Assembly: GCA_007115705.1 (NCBI GenBank)
Contig: QXEO01001857.1
Coordinates: 1 to 64,000, forward strand
Length of the DNA stretch: 64,000 nt
Direction of reading: 5' to 3'
Source: Dactylis glomerata
Lineage: Eukaryota > Streptophyta > Magnoliopsida > Poales > Poaceae
The position numbers and the translations under genes are program-made. The notes under the pieces are model-generated. The model did no database searches. It worked only from the letters and a program-made list of their open reading frames with translations, and was not told the origin of the DNA. This document shows positions 38,913 through 51,470 of the stretch, piece by piece; position 1 is the stretch's first letter; the number at the start of each line of letters is the position of its first letter.

Positions 38913-41900
38913 CTACGCTCTAGTTTGTGCCTTTGTAAAGAAATCCGCCAACTGCAAATCTGAAGGCACATACTGAAGCGCAACAACCTGAGCCTGCACC
39001 TGAGCACGTGTATAAAAAGCATCAACACCAATATGCTTGGTAAGCTCATGCTTGACCGGATCAGGTGCAATACTGATAACACCTGTACTGTCAGACAAAA
39101 GTGGAGTGGGTGTCGTAACAGAGACCCCGAAATCTGCAAGCAACCACCGTAACCATGTCACCTCAGCAATCAACAAGGCCATAGCTCGCAACTCAGCCTC
39201 TACACTCGAACGGGAAACTGCAACCTGTTTCTTCGTCTTCCAAGCAACAAGCGAACCACCAAGAAACACACAGTAAGCAGAAAGTGAACGACAATCCGTA
39301 GGATCACTCGCCCACGTAGCATCCGAGTAGCACTGGAGCTAGAGAGAGCTGGAACGAGGAAAGAAAAGGCGACGAGTGATCGTGCCACGAAGATAACGAA
39401 GAACGCGGAGGAGATGACTATAGTGAATAGTGGTAGGAGCTGAGACAAACTGACTCAGAATATGAACAGGATAAGATATATCAGGATGAGTGACAACAAG
39501 ATAAACAAGACTCCCAACAAGATGGCGATAACGTGTCGGATCAGGAAGAGGATCAGCATCAATAGGATGAAGCTTGACATTAAGCTCCATAGGCGTCTCA
39601 ACAGTGCGCTCATCCCCAAGAGCAGCACGAGCAAGAAGATCCTGAATATACTTTTCCTGAGAGATAGAAAAGCCATCAGAAGTGGAGGAGACCTCGATCC
39701 CAAGAAAGTAGCGGAGAGAAGGAGAAGAGTGCGTCCATGAGGAGAAGTGTGAACGAACAGCGCTGGATCATGAGCGCTGGGAGAGAAACCAGCAGCAGTC
39801 ACCACAGAGGCAAAACGCTCAAACCAGGCACGAGGGGCCTATTTCAGGCCATAAAGAAAACGCCGAAGGCGACAGACCATCCCATTAGGAACATAATACC
39901 CGGGAGGAGGCTGCATGTAAACCTCCTCACTCAACTCGCCATTAAGAAAAGCGTTCTGAACATCAAGCTGAGACACAGACCAGTGTCGAACAGAAGCGAC
40001 AGCAAGAAGAGCACGCACAGTGGTCATATGAGCCACAGGGGCAAAAGTCTCATCATAGTCACGGCCGTGCTCCTGCTGAAAACCACGAGCCACAAGACGC
40101 GCTTTATAGCGCTCAAGAGATCCATCAGAGTGGGTCTTAATTTTATAAACCCACTTACACGTGATAGGACGAACACCGGGAGGGGGAGAGACAATATCCT
40201 AGGTGCCAGTGCGCTCAAGTGCAGCAATCTCCTCAGCCATAGCAAGCTGCCATTCAGGATGATGCTCAGCATCCCGATAAGAAGTTGGCTCGGAGGCAAC
40301 AGAAAGACCATACTGACTAGGAGAGTAATGGTCTGTAGCACGACGCGGACGAGTCGCCAGAAGAGGAGAGGGAAGCTCGTCAGAAGAAGATGACTCATCG
40401 GAAGAAGAGGAAGGAGGAATAGCAGAGGAGGACTCCGAAACTGGAGAACGAGGAGAACTAGGGGAACTAGATGGAGTAGAGGATGGCGCCGGGGTCGAAG
40501 AGGGCGCATCAGAACAAGGTCCAGGAGGAGGGACAATAGGGACAGAGGGGGGTGCATCAGGAAACAGAAGAAAGGAGATATCATCCACCGGGTAGGTACC
40601 AGAGGTGGGGCGAGGATAGAAGGGACGCGTCTCATCAAACGTGACATCATGAGAGATGCGCATCCGACGACCAACAGGGTCCCAACAGCGATAGCCCTTA
40701 TGCTCATCACTGTAGCCGAGAAAAACACACTCAACAGACTGAGCGGTCAGTTTGGTGCGTTCACGAGGAGGGAGAAGAACATAGCAAACGCAACCAAACA
40801 AACGAAGAGTCGAGTAGTCTGGAGAACCACCAGAGAGACGCTCGAGAGGGATACCACCTTGGAGGGCAGCAGAAGGCTGGATGTTAATGAGGTAAGTCGA
40901 CGTAGCGATAGCCTCAGCCCAGAAATGCGGCGGAAGAGAAGAAGCAATCATCATAGCACGGGTGGTCTCAAGAATATGACGATGCTTATGCTCGGCGACA
41001 CCATTTTGAGCATGCGCACCGGGACAAGAAAACTGAGCAAGGGTGCCCTGCTCAGCAAGAACACCACGCAGGTGCTGAGAGATATACTCACCAGCAGAAT
41101 CAGCACGGAACACACGAATGGGCGAGGAATACTGAGTGCGGACCATGGCCGCAAAGCGCTGATAAATAGAGAGCACCTCACTGCGAGAGCGCATAAAAAA
41201 CAACCAGGTGTACCGTGAAAAATCATCAATGAATAAAATATAGTAGCGATAGCCCCCTTTTGAACCAAAGGGAGCCGGACCCCAAACATCTGAATGAACT
41301 AAATCAAAAGGTCGCTGAGATACAGACGCACAGGTAGGATAGGGAAGCTGAATCTATTTGCCTAACCTACAACCCTGACAGTTGAAAGACACATCTCCTG
41401 AGACAGACCCCAGAAGACCACGACGGACTAAAGACGATAATTTGGAGCCACAAAGGTGACCCAGCCGATGATGCCACTGCTGGAAAGAGTCAGTGACGGA
41501 AGCAGCGACCGCAAGAGAACTGGCCGATGAAGAGGCAGCAGATGGAACACGAAGCCAGTCTAACTCCCAGAGCCCTGGAGACTCACGGCTGCGAGGGCCA
41601 GCTCCAACCAGGGCCTGTGTGTGGCGGTCCTGAACAGGACAAGAATCAGCATCAAGAATGACGCAACAACCAGAATCAGTAAGCTAACTAGCAGAAAAAA
41701 GATTCATCTTAAGGCTAGGAACATGAGAAACATCAGGAACAGAGAAAGAGGAAGTAGAGAGGGTGCCTCGACTGGAAACAGGAAGAGATGTACCATCAGC
41801 CGTGATAACACGGACAGGAGAAACGAGAGAACGAAGAGCAGAAAGAATAGAAGACGCAGAAGTCATATGAAAGGAAGCTCCAGAATCCAGATACCACGGG

Positions 41901-42437
41901 GCCATACCTGACTGTGCAAAAGGTGGTGGTCGCGCGGTGCCAGAAGAGGTAGACACAGGACTAGCAGTGCCTGACGAGGAAGAGCCTATAGTAGCGAGCA
42001 GACTACGAATACGCCAAAGAATATTCTGCTCAGAGAGTGCAACTGCAGAAGATCCTGAAGAACCAGCCTGCTGACGAGCGTGGAACTGCTGACGTAAACT
42101 GGGATCCCTCCTCTAGCAGCTAGAGAAATCGTGGCCAGGCTTGCCACAGTAGGAGCAGGGAGGACGAGGATGGCGGTTCTGACCGCGAGGCTGCTGAGGC
42201 TGACTCTGGCCCTGGACCGGAGGAGTAGAGAGTATAGGCGACACTGGAGACCGCAATGGAGCCGACGACACAGGAGGACCACGAGCAGCAAGTACAGAGG
42301 GAACCTCAAGAAGACCAGCACCACGAAGATGAGTCTCCTCAGCACGAAGCTCAGACCGCACCTCAGAGAGCGGGCCATGACCACGAGCAAGTAGTTGGGC
42401 GCGACGAGGCTCGAACTCCTTGCGGAGCTGAGACAAG
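38913..42437 (-). pseudogene. Copia B pol and gag C-terminus, disabled
   Basis: In coding order: gag C-terminus with a CCHC knuckle (CSYCGKPGHDFSSC, about 42156-42115), protease WYLDSGASFHM, GAG-pre-integrase (WHHRLGHLCGSKL..CQGCRLGK), integrase D/D/E (HSDVWGPAP, RADSAGEY, GVAEHKHRH), then RT (TFAPVAHMTTVRALLAVA, LDVQNAFLNGELSEEV) and RNase H (VSRSSVEAELRAMALL, DSTGVISIA, TKHIGVDAFYTRAQ). RT lacks its YVDD centre: sequence jumps near 39716-39726 from the HDPALFVHTSP region to RYFLGIEV-type coding in a shifted frame. Stops, all TAG: 42113-42115, 41684-41686, 41354-41356, 40199-40201, 39839-39841, 39339-39341. Most stand where a Gln (CAG) or Trp (TGG) is usual. Confidence 0.87.
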
Positions 42438-43982
42438 TGATGTCTACACACTCTATTGTTCTTATAGACAGTGTTGGGCCTCCAAGTGCAGAGGTTTGTA
42501 GAGCAGTAGCAAGTTTCCCTTAAGTAGATCACCCAAGGTTTATCGAACTCAGGGAGGAAGAGGTCAAAGCTATCCCTCTCAAACAACCCTGCAATTATGA
42601 TACAGAAAGTCTCTTGTGTCCCCAACACACCCAATACACTTGTCAGATGTATAGGTGCACTAGTTCGGCGAAGAGATAGTGAAATACAAGTAGTAGTGAT
42701 GATTATAAGTAGCAAATGTGACTTAAAGTAAATATCGCTGCGAGCAAACATGTAACAAAACAGTAAGTAAACGGTGTGCAATGCTTGGAAACAAGGCCTA
42801 GGGATCATACTTTCACTAGTGGACACACTCCCAACAAATATAACATGATTGAACAAATAAGCAACTTCTCTTCACTATGGTACTCTGAATTACTCTCCTA
42901 TTGAACAACACTAATCATTGCGTAGTGGCTACAGAAGCACCCCTTAAAGTTCATCAAGTACTTGACAAACACCACTCATAGAGATATCCAAATCAAATCA
43001 CAACTCAAGATAAATATTATTGCAACTTAGACCAAGTACTAACACGGTGCACACACTGTCAACATTACACCATGAAAGGAGGAATAGATCACTTCAATAC
43101 TATCATAGTAATAATTATTCTCATAATCCATAAGAGATCACAATCATAGCCTAGACCAAGTACCACCATGATGCACGCATTGTCACCGTTACACCATGGA
43201 AGGAGGAATAGATTACTTTAATAACACCACTAGAGTACACATAATATCTGAATAATAACATCTACTTGTTCAACATGATACAAAGCTCACGATCACATAA
43301 AGATCACATCATGGGAGAGAGAGGTGAACCACATAGCTACCGGCAGAGCCCTCAGCCCCGGGGATGAACTACTCCCACCTCATCATAGGAGACAGCAAGG
43401 TTGATGGAGATGGCGGTGAGGTCGATGGAGACGGCGGAGACGGCGATGGAGACCGATGGAGATGGCTCTGGGGGCACTTCCCCGTCCCGGCAGGGTGCCA
43501 GAACAGAGACTTCTGTCCCCCGAAATTTGTCTTCGACGGCGGCAGAGCTGCGGAACTGTTCTGGAAAAATCATCGACTCCCCTAGGGTTTTCCGTCCTGA
43601 GGCTTTATATATACGAAGGGGCATCGTCAGGGGACAGCCAGGGGCTCCTCACACCAGGGTGGCGCGGCCAGGGCCTGGGCCGCGCCACCTATGTGTGAGG
43701 GCGGCCTCTGGCCCCCCTCCGGCTCTCTTTCTGTCTTCAGGAAGCTTCTGGAAAAAATAAGACTTCTGGCTTTTGTTTCGCCCAATTCCGAGAATATTTC
43801 CTGTGTAGCTTTTCTGAAACACAAAAATAGCAGAAAACAGGGAACTGGCACTGTGGCATCTTGTCAATAGGTTAGTTCCGGAAATCGCATAAAAACGCCA
43901 CGAAGTGTAACAAAACACAAGGCAAATGGTGCAAAAACAAGCATGGAGCATCAAAAATTATAGATATGTTTGAGACGTATCA
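42438..43982 (-). repeat. 3' LTR of the nested element
   Basis: Closely similar to 49249-50794 over its full length, with scattered substitutions and a few 1-nt indels. A TATATATAAAG box (minus strand) lies near 43605-43615. Confidence 0.92.
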
Positions 43983-46573
43983 AGCATCCCCAAGCTTAAC
44001 TCCTGCTCGTTCTCAAGTAGGTAAGTGATAACAAAAGAAATAATTTTTGAGGTGACATACACCTACACAATCTTGATCATATATGTAAGCATTGTGAGCT
44101 GGGATCATAAGAACTTAAAACATGGGCATGAAAGATATAATCTTGACAATAAGAACTTAGCAACCATGTTGTAAATATGCAAATGAACACAAACAAAAGA
44201 TCATGAAAATGAAACAATGAAAGTCAAACATGTGTTCGAATCATAAGGAAAAACATACAAGTGATTTTCAGCTTGTCCTTAAAAGAGAGCAAAACATAAA
44301 TGCATAGGACACCTTCAAGTTTAAGAGGGCGACTAGATACAAATAATTTGAGAACAAGTGAAACCAACAATATGAATCAATCAATGAAAACTTTGGGACA
44401 ATGCACATTATACTAAGAATGACAACTATGCTCTCTTAATGGTGCATAAAGATAGAAGGTGGTGACTCAACATAAAAGTAGAAGAAAGGCCCTTTGCAGA
44501 GGGAAGCAGTGATTAAACATGTGCTAGAGCTTTTCATTTGTAAAACAGAGAGATAAAAATTGATTTTGAGAGATGGTTGTCTTTGTCAACGACTGGCAAT
44601 GGGGTTCTTACTATCTTCCATACAAAAGTGAAGCAAGTTTTTGAGAGAGAGATTGGCACTTTTGTGCTCTTTTATAAAGCTTGGCACTCCTCCCCACCTT
44701 TTTTTTCTTTCACAAACCATGGCTAACCGATTCCATTGGGTGCCCACCAACATTCACATACCATGGAGGAGTGCATTTTTTTTTTCTTTTTTTTCTTTTT
44801 TTTTCTTTTTGGAATAAGCAATATGGAAGATAGCAAATCCGACCACTACGTCCCCATGAGCTGAAAATAGTGTCACAAAATAAGAAGTATTTTGAAGGTT
44901 TTTGAAAGGTAGCACATGAAAATTTACTTGGAATGGCTTGAAAATACCATGCATAGGAATTTATAGTGGACACAATGGCAAACTTGGTTTCTAGGAGTTG
45001 GATGCACGAGTAGAGCTCATACTCAGTACAAAGTGAGGGCTAGCAAAAAGACTGGGAGCGACCAACTAAGAGAGCAATAACGGCCATAATCATGCAAAGC
45101 GACAAAGCAACATTAAAAGAAGCATAAGATGGCATCAAAAGTCAAAAACTAAATGATCATAGAGGCTATAGGCGACTTATTTTGTAGTCAACATGGTGTA
45201 AGCATGTGCCAAGTCAACCCAAATAAAGCATCAAAGGAGAAAACCAAATAAATGCTTCCATATAATAAAAACAACACATGATTTTTTTCAAAGGCTCATT
45301 AAGCAATCTCAGTTATTTGAGACAAGTCATGCTACCGCAAAAATCACTAAGCATACTATCAAAAAGACATCAAGCACGACATGCAAAATCCTAGGCCGCA
45401 GTCTACACAAGCTCCTTCTTGTACCACTTTTTTGCATAAAGCTTTTTCTCTTTTCCAACACCATTCGAAATTTTTATAGACACCTCTTTTGATGAAAACC
45501 AATAAAGATCAGAGGCAAAAATACACCTTGATGAAAAGATATAACAAGATCTGAACAAAAATCAAGGCGAAAAATGCAAGCTAAACGCAGTAGCAGAAAA
45601 AGAGAACACTCGTTGAAACGATAAGAGTGAAAACTAGAGTGTTCTTGGCAAATGAAAAACGCGCTCATCTCCTCCAAAAGAAACATGATGTGATCTAACC
45701 ATTTATTGCAGCAAACAAAACAACACTAATAAAGAAAACAAAAACAACTGATGCTCTAAGAAAAATACATAGTGCATGAAGCAATAAAAATATAGTGTTT
45801 TGAAAGGTGACCTAATTTTTGCCGATGAAGAAGGGGGTGCCTCGGGGGCATCCCCAAGCTTTGACGCTTGTACTTCTTGGATATTTCTAGGGGTGACATG
45901 GGCATCCCCAAGCTTGAGCTTTTGTCCATTCTTCAACTCATCTCATCATTCTCCAATCCCTACACTTGAAAACTTTCTTCATACAAAACTAAACACAATC
46001 CTATTAGCAACATTAGTGTAGCATAACATATAATCAACCTCTTTTTGCTTCAGGTTTCAACCCAAAACCACCACATATATAGCATATACTACTGTAGCAA
46101 CTTCCCCAAAAGTTCTGTGATCAAAAGAACTCAAAAGAAAGCGATAAAGCGGCAAACACAATTATTGGCAGAAATCTGTCAAAACAGAACAGCTGACAAA
46201 GGTCGAATTTTTAAGGGGTTTTCTGTTGCTCAAATCATAAAGTGTTCAACTAATGAAAGTTTGGATATAACCTGGGGCATATGTACAAGAAATCGCAGGT
46301 CAAAAAGATATACAGAGAATTTTCACGATTTTTTACGGTGCAGCACCGAAAATAGTTTCAGGACAGCAACATCCCCAAATCTTACCTCACTCAAATTAGA
46401 GGCTTCTCTTGGCACAAAAATAAAATAAAAAGGATAAGGAGAGGTCATTACAGTAGTAATAACTTCCAAGACTCAAATAAAAGAAAAAGTACTGAAAATA
46501 AAACAATGGGTTATCTCCCAAGAGTGTTTTTCTTTAACGCCTTTGAGCTAGACGCAGTAATTTGCAAAGATGC
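43983..46573 (-). other. 3' non-coding region of the nested element
   Basis: No open frame of note. It starts with the purine tract (coding strand AAGCTTGGGGATGC, 43984-43997). Two further copies of the same word occur at 45847-45861 and 45901-45915. T/A-rich low-complexity tracts at 44777-44808. Confidence 0.65.
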
Positions 46574-49108
46574 TCATGTGGGCGCCATATGAGAGCTTGA
46601 GGCAAATGCGCCATATAGGAACTTAAAGCAATAGAGAGCATCAAAAAGCAGATATGAAAGACATTTAAATCTAAACCACTTCCTATGCATAGGAATCTTG
46701 TAAGAAAATAAATCAACGAGGCACATAGTAGCAAGCATGGATAGATAAAACAAGTGCCACTTCAAGATTTGCAACATAAAAAGGGGAAACTTAATATTGT
46801 TGAGATCCATCAAACCATGTTTCCCTCTCTCATAATAACTTTCAGTAGCATCATGAATAGAATTAACAATATAACTATCATATAAAGCTTCCCTATCATG
46901 AGCCACATGCATAAAAGAATTAATACTCCCCACATGACCAATAGTAATAGGAGTAGATTCAACAGAATAATTATTCTTATCACCATAATCATCAAAAACA
47001 GGAGGCATATTGTAATCACAACTAATTTTCTCCTCAAAAGTAGGTGAACTAAAAATATTATACTCATCATCATAACCATCATAAACTAGAGGTTTAGTAT
47101 CAACACAAGCTAGAAAGCAACTATTTCGCAAAGCATACTCATCAAACATATCATCATAAGAAGGAACATGGATAGTACTAATGGTACAACAATTATTAAC
47201 CTTAGAATTGGTACCAAAAAGATTTTCAATATCAAAAGTAGAGTGCTTTTCCCAATCATGATCACTAACATAGGTAACAGGCATAGGAACATCATCCCAA
47301 TCAGAATTATCATAATCTATAGCAGGATCATAACGCTTAGGGGAAGATACCGTGTCCTCTCTCCTTTTACTCCTCTTCTTCTTCTTCTTCTTCATACTCT
47401 TCTTACTCTCTCCTTTAGGAGGGAGAGACTTGAAGGGCATCTTCTCCACATATTCTCTAGGAGGGAAAGGCATCTTCTCCACATAATCTGGTTTGCTGAT
47501 AGGAACAACAGAAGAAACTTTGGAGGATTCCTCCTCTCTATTAATAAGATCAAAACATCTATTAGTCCGGTCATAGCTTGGCAAAATATCAAGTTTTATA
47601 AGATTTTGTATGTAAGTATTTGCAAGGCAATCTTTAGCACAATAGAGACGACAACCACGAAGGGTGCTATTAATATCAACATCATTCATATCTATCAAAG
47701 CAATCTTTCTAGATATCTCGTCACACGCCAAGAACAAAGCGAGCTCATCATGCTGATTGGGAGTAATCTTGTCATCACAATACATACTTAAGGTACTAGA
47801 AGAGTAACTATTAGGGCTTGAGCATTGGAAATTAAAATGACCTATGTCATTGCAATGTTTACAAAGAAAAGGATAAAGCTTACAAACCCTTTCACCAAGC
47901 ACATCTAGATCCTTGAGCCACATACTAGTTTCTTCATTTACGTGGGTGATGCAATAATCTTCCTTGTTGTAACTCTGTTCACAAGGTCTATGTATTCCAC
48001 AAAAATTAACATGCTTATAAGAAATAGTACTTTTAGAAGTTTGAGCATGTTTATTGCAATCATCAACAACAATATCACTTTCTATGCAAGTGTCCTTAAA
48101 AGGTTCATGATACACGTCCCCATTTCCTTTAGGAACATTCATATGGGAAGCAAAGGCTTTAAAGCAATCAACCATAATTTGAGGATCAAGACCATATTTA
48201 GCACTAAGCTCTTGAAAATTAGTAGTTTCAGCGAAAGACTTAATGCAATCAAACTCATAATTCATACCTGATCCTTTACCTTTGTCGCTATCCCAACCTT
48301 CAATATTGTTTTGAATTGTCTCAAGCAGATCCCACTTGGTGTCAATATCCTTGCTTGTGAAAGACCCATCAAAGCATGCATCTAGATAGTCCTTGTAATA
48401 TCCTGAAAGCCTTGCATAAAAATTATTAATAACAATATTACGGGGAAGATCATGAATAGGACATTTGAGCATTAGTGACTTCAATCTTCCCCACGCTTGG
48501 GCAATGCTTTCTCCATCATGAGGCCAAAAATTGTATATCTGATTATGATCTTTATGAATTTCACTTGGAGGATAAAACTTGGAATAAAAGAGAGGTAAAA
48601 TTTCCTCCCACTCAATAGATGTACCATCCTTCAGCAGCCGATACCATTCCTCAGCTCTGCCTTTGAGTGATAAAGAAAATAGCTTCTTCTTAACTTGGTT
48701 CATCGAAATACCTGCACACTGGAACAACTCGCATAATTCATGTATAAAGAGCAAATGATCACCAGGATGGACAGTTCCATCTCCTAAATAGCAGTTATTC
48801 TTAACACATTCAACAATCTTCATATGTATTTTAAAAGGATGAGGAGCACAAGCATCACTAGAAACATTACATATGGGAGATAAAATATTATCAGAACAGA
48901 CCTTCTCCACTAAAGCTGGGGGACTAAAAATATCATACTTAACAAAACCAGCTTCCCCAAGCTTAGACTTTTCTATAGCATTAGCATTAACAGTATTCAA
49001 AGCATTCGTACTAATAACATTGCTATGCGAAATAAGCTCCAAAGGTTTTTTAATTTTCTCTTCAAATCTAAAATCAGGAAAAAGACTAAAGAACTCTTTG
49101 TTTTCCAT
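46574..49108 (-). CDS. Gag of the nested element (844 aa)
   Basis: Uninterrupted frame from ATG 49108. The gag core is at about residues 100-270: HPGDHLLFIHELCELFQCAG, LFSLSLKGRAEEWYRLL, WEEILPLFYSKFYPPSEI, DGESIAQAWGRLKSLMLKCP, DLPRNIVINNFYARLSGYY. A CCHC zinc knuckle, LCKHCNDIGHFNFQC, lies near residue 425. A basic KKKKKKRSKRRED patch and a long acidic C-terminal region with no known enzyme follow. The frame ends without pol. As the only gene of a non-autonomous element it may form particles whose enzymes come from an autonomous relative. An 844-codon open frame suggests a fairly young insertion. Confidence 0.85.
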   Translation of the reverse strand: MENKEFFSLFPDFRFEEKIKKPLELISHSNVISTNALNTVNANAIEKSKLGEAGFVKYDIFSPPALVEKVCSDNILSPICNVSSDACAPHPFKIHMKIVECVKNNCYLGDGTVHPGDHLLFIHELCELFQCAGISMNQVKKKLFSLSLKGRAEEWYRLLKDGTSIEWEEILPLFYSKFYPPSEIHKDHNQIYNFWPHDGESIAQAWGRLKSLMLKCPIHDLPRNIVINNFYARLSGYYKDYLDACFDGSFTSKDIDTKWDLLETIQNNIEGWDSDKGKGSGMNYEFDCIKSFAETTNFQELSAKYGLDPQIMVDCFKAFASHMNVPKGNGDVYHEPFKDTCIESDIVVDDCNKHAQTSKSTISYKHVNFCGIHRPCEQSYNKEDYCITHVNEETSMWLKDLDVLGERVCKLYPFLCKHCNDIGHFNFQCSSPNSYSSSTLSMYCDDKITPNQHDELALFLACDEISRKIALIDMNDVDINSTLRGCRLYCAKDCLANTYIQNLIKLDILPSYDRTNRCFDLINREEESSKVSSVVPISKPDYVEKMPFPPREYVEKMPFKSLPPKGESKKSMKKKKKKRSKRREDTVSSPKRYDPAIDYDNSDWDDVPMPVTYVSDHDWEKHSTFDIENLFGTNSKVNNCCTISTIHVPSYDDMFDEYALRNSCFLACVDTKPLVYDGYDDEYNIFSSPTFEEKISCDYNMPPVFDDYGDKNNYSVESTPITIGHVGSINSFMHVAHDREALYDSYIVNSIHDATESYYERGKHGLMDLNNIKFPLFMLQILKWHLFYLSMLATMCLVDLFSYKIPMHRKWFRFKCLSYLLFDALYCFKFLYGAFASSSHMAPT

Positions 49109-49211
49109 TAAGCCTAACTAGTGAAAATAAAAACAAGAAACAAAAAGATATAATTGCAGAATCTAAAGGAAATAACTCTGAGCACTCACACAGGAGGATG
49201 CGAGTACCTTT

Positions 49212-49238
49212 TACCTTACCTCCCCGGCAACGACACCA
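49212..49238 (-). other. Primer-binding site region of the nested element
   Basis: The coding strand reads TGGTGTCGTTGCCGGGGA about 10 nt (AGCTCTTTTC) after the 5' LTR, the usual Athila-type arrangement. Confidence 0.75.
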
Positions 49239-49248
49239 GAAAAGAGCT

Positions 49249-50794
49249 TGATGTCTACACACGCTTCTGTTCTTGTAGACAGTGTTGGGCCTCCAAGTGC
49301 AGAGGTTTGTAGAGCAGTAGCAAGTTTCCCTTAAGTGGATCACCCAAGGTTTATCGAACTCAGGGAGGAAGAGGTCAAAGCTATCCCTCTCAAACAACCC
49401 TGCAATTACGATACAGAAAGTCTCTTGTGTCCCCAACACACCCAATACACTTGTCAGATGTATAGGTGCACTAGTTCGGCGAAGAGATAGTGAAATACAA
49501 GTAGTAGTGATGATTATATGTAGCAAATGTGACTTGAAGTAAATATCGCTGCGAGCAAACATGTAACAAAACAGTAAGTAAACGGTGTGCAATGCTTGGA
49601 AACAAGACCTAGGGATCATACTTTCACTAGTGGACACACTCCCAACAAATATAACATGATTGAACAAATAAATAACTTTTCTTCACTATGGTACTCTAAA
49701 TTACTCTCCTATTGAACAACACTAATCATTGTGTAGTGGCTACAGAAGCACCCCTTAAAGTTCATCAAGTACTTGACAAACACCACTCATAGAGATATCC
49801 AAATCAAATCACAACTCAAGATAAATATTATTGCAACTTAGACCAAGTACTAACACGGTGCACACACTGTCAACATTACACCATGAAAGGAGGAATAGAT
49901 CACTTCAATACTATCATAGTAATAATTATTCTCATAATCCATAAGAGATCACAATCGTAGCCTAGACCAAGTACCACCATGATGCACGCACTGTCACCGT
50001 TACACCATGGCAGGAGGAATATATTACTTTAATAACACCACTAGAGTACACATAATATCTGAATAATAACATCTACTTGTTCAATATGATACAAAGCTCA
50101 TGATCACATAAAGATCACATTGTGGGAGAGAGAGGTGAACCACATAGCTACCGGTAGAGCCCTCAGCCCCGGGGATGAACTACTCCCACCTCATCATAGG
50201 AGACAGCAAGGTTGATAGAGATGGCGGTGAGGTCAATGGAGATGGCGGAGACGGTGATGGAGACCGATGAAGATAGCTCCGGAGGCACTTCCCCGTCCCG
50301 GCAGGGTGCCGGAACAGAGACTTATGTCCCTCGAAATTTGTCTTCGACGGCGGCGGAGCTGCGGAACTGTTCTGGAAAAATCGTTGACTCCCCTAGGGTT
50401 TTCCATCCCGAGGCTTTATATAGGTGAAGGGGCGTCGTCAGGGGGCAGCCAGGGGCTCCTCACACCAGGGTAGCGCGGCCAGGGCCTGGGCCGCGCTACC
50501 TATGTGTGAGGGCGGCCTCTGGCCCCCCTCCGGCTCTCTTTCGGTCTTCGGGAAGCTTCCGGGAAAAATAGGACTTCTGGCGTTTGTTTCGTCCAATTCC
50601 GAGAATATTTCCTGTGTAGCTTTTCTGAAACACAAAAAATAGCAGAAAACAGGGAACTGGCACTGTGGCATCTTGTCAATAGGTTAGTTCCGGAAATCGC
50701 ATAAAAACGTCACGAAGTGTAACAAAACACAAGGCAAATGGTGCAAAAACAAGCATGGAGCATCAAAAATTATAGATACGTTTGAGACGTATCA
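49249..50794 (-). repeat. 5' LTR of the nested element
   Basis: TGATGTCTACACACGC to GAGACGTATCA, followed by ACGAG at 50795-50799. Confidence 0.92.
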
Positions 50795-51470
50795 ACGAGA
50801 ACTCATATACACGCTGAAACTCCAGATCAGCGCACACAGTCAGACAGCAAGGACAAGTGGCACACACAGCTGTACAAAGAGAATCAAGCTGTCGCCAGAT
50901 AGCAGCACTCTGAGTGTAGAACTCATCAATGGTAGAATCACCCTGCTGAAGAGCATGCTCCTGGCGAACCACAGACAGGTAAAGAGCATCCCCAGACGGC
51001 TGATAGCGCTGACGAAGAAAGGCCCACTGAGCAGCAACAGTGGGAAGACCCATGAACTCAGTAGCATGCTGAGGCAGAACACTGGAAGTAAGAACAGCAG
51101 CAGCACGAGCATCCTCATCTATCCACTGAGTGTAGTCAGTCAGATCCAGCCGGTAGGTCGCAAGAGCGTCAGAATACTCCTGGACATGCCGGTCATACTC
51201 AGCCAGAGCAGTAGCATCAACACTCTTGGCTGCATCCTTGGCCTCCTGAGTAGCATCGGGGGCAAGGGCAACGGGCGTCGGTGGAATAGGCGCCGTAGGA
51301 GCAGTGGGGCGCGGCGGACAGGGGACCTCGCCGGAAAGCACACCCCAAAGACGAAGACCGCGCATGTGGACGCGCATAAAGGCAGCGAAATCAGGGTAAT
51401 TCGCGCCATCAAAGATCACCAGGCAGCGAGCAATCGCAAGGTAGCCCGACGACGACGAAGAAGAAGACAT
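50795..51470 (-). pseudogene. Copia B gag, N-terminal part (interrupted)
   Basis: From ATG 51470: MSSSSSSSGYLAIARCLVI, FDGANYPDFAAFMRVHMRGL, a Pro/Ala linker, YTQWIDEDARAAAVLTSSVL, VAAQWAFLRQRYQPSGDAL, then IDEFYTQSAAIWRQLDSLC. The frame is open until the nested element at 50794 and resumes at 42437. This is a UBN2/DUF4219-type copia gag. Confidence 0.85.

Larger units (their letters stand above)
42438..50794 (-). mobile_element. Non-autonomous gypsy element, Athila-lineage, Sabrina-like, nested in copia B gag
   Basis: 8357 bp on the minus strand with LTRs of about 1545 bp (TGATGTCTACACAC to GAGACGTATCA). The flanking 5-mers are ACAAG on the left and ACGAG on the right, a target duplication with one change. 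Removing the element rejoins the copia gag frame across ..YEFSS..QLRKEFEPRR. Only a gag gene is present; no protease, RT or integrase can be read. The LTR start, the PBS offset of 10 nt and the CTTGGGGATGC purine tract match my memory of Sabrina-type elements of Triticeae, hence the name; that part is not verified. Confidence 0.88.

Noticed and set aside
42113..42856. 247-codon minus-strand frame seeming to start in the nested LTR
   Set aside because: Chimera made by reading from the inserted LTR into copia B gag; only the part below 42437 is gag.
47168..47791. 207-codon plus-strand frame
   Set aside because: Antisense of the nested element's gag, whose frame is uninterrupted for 844 codons with a zinc knuckle.
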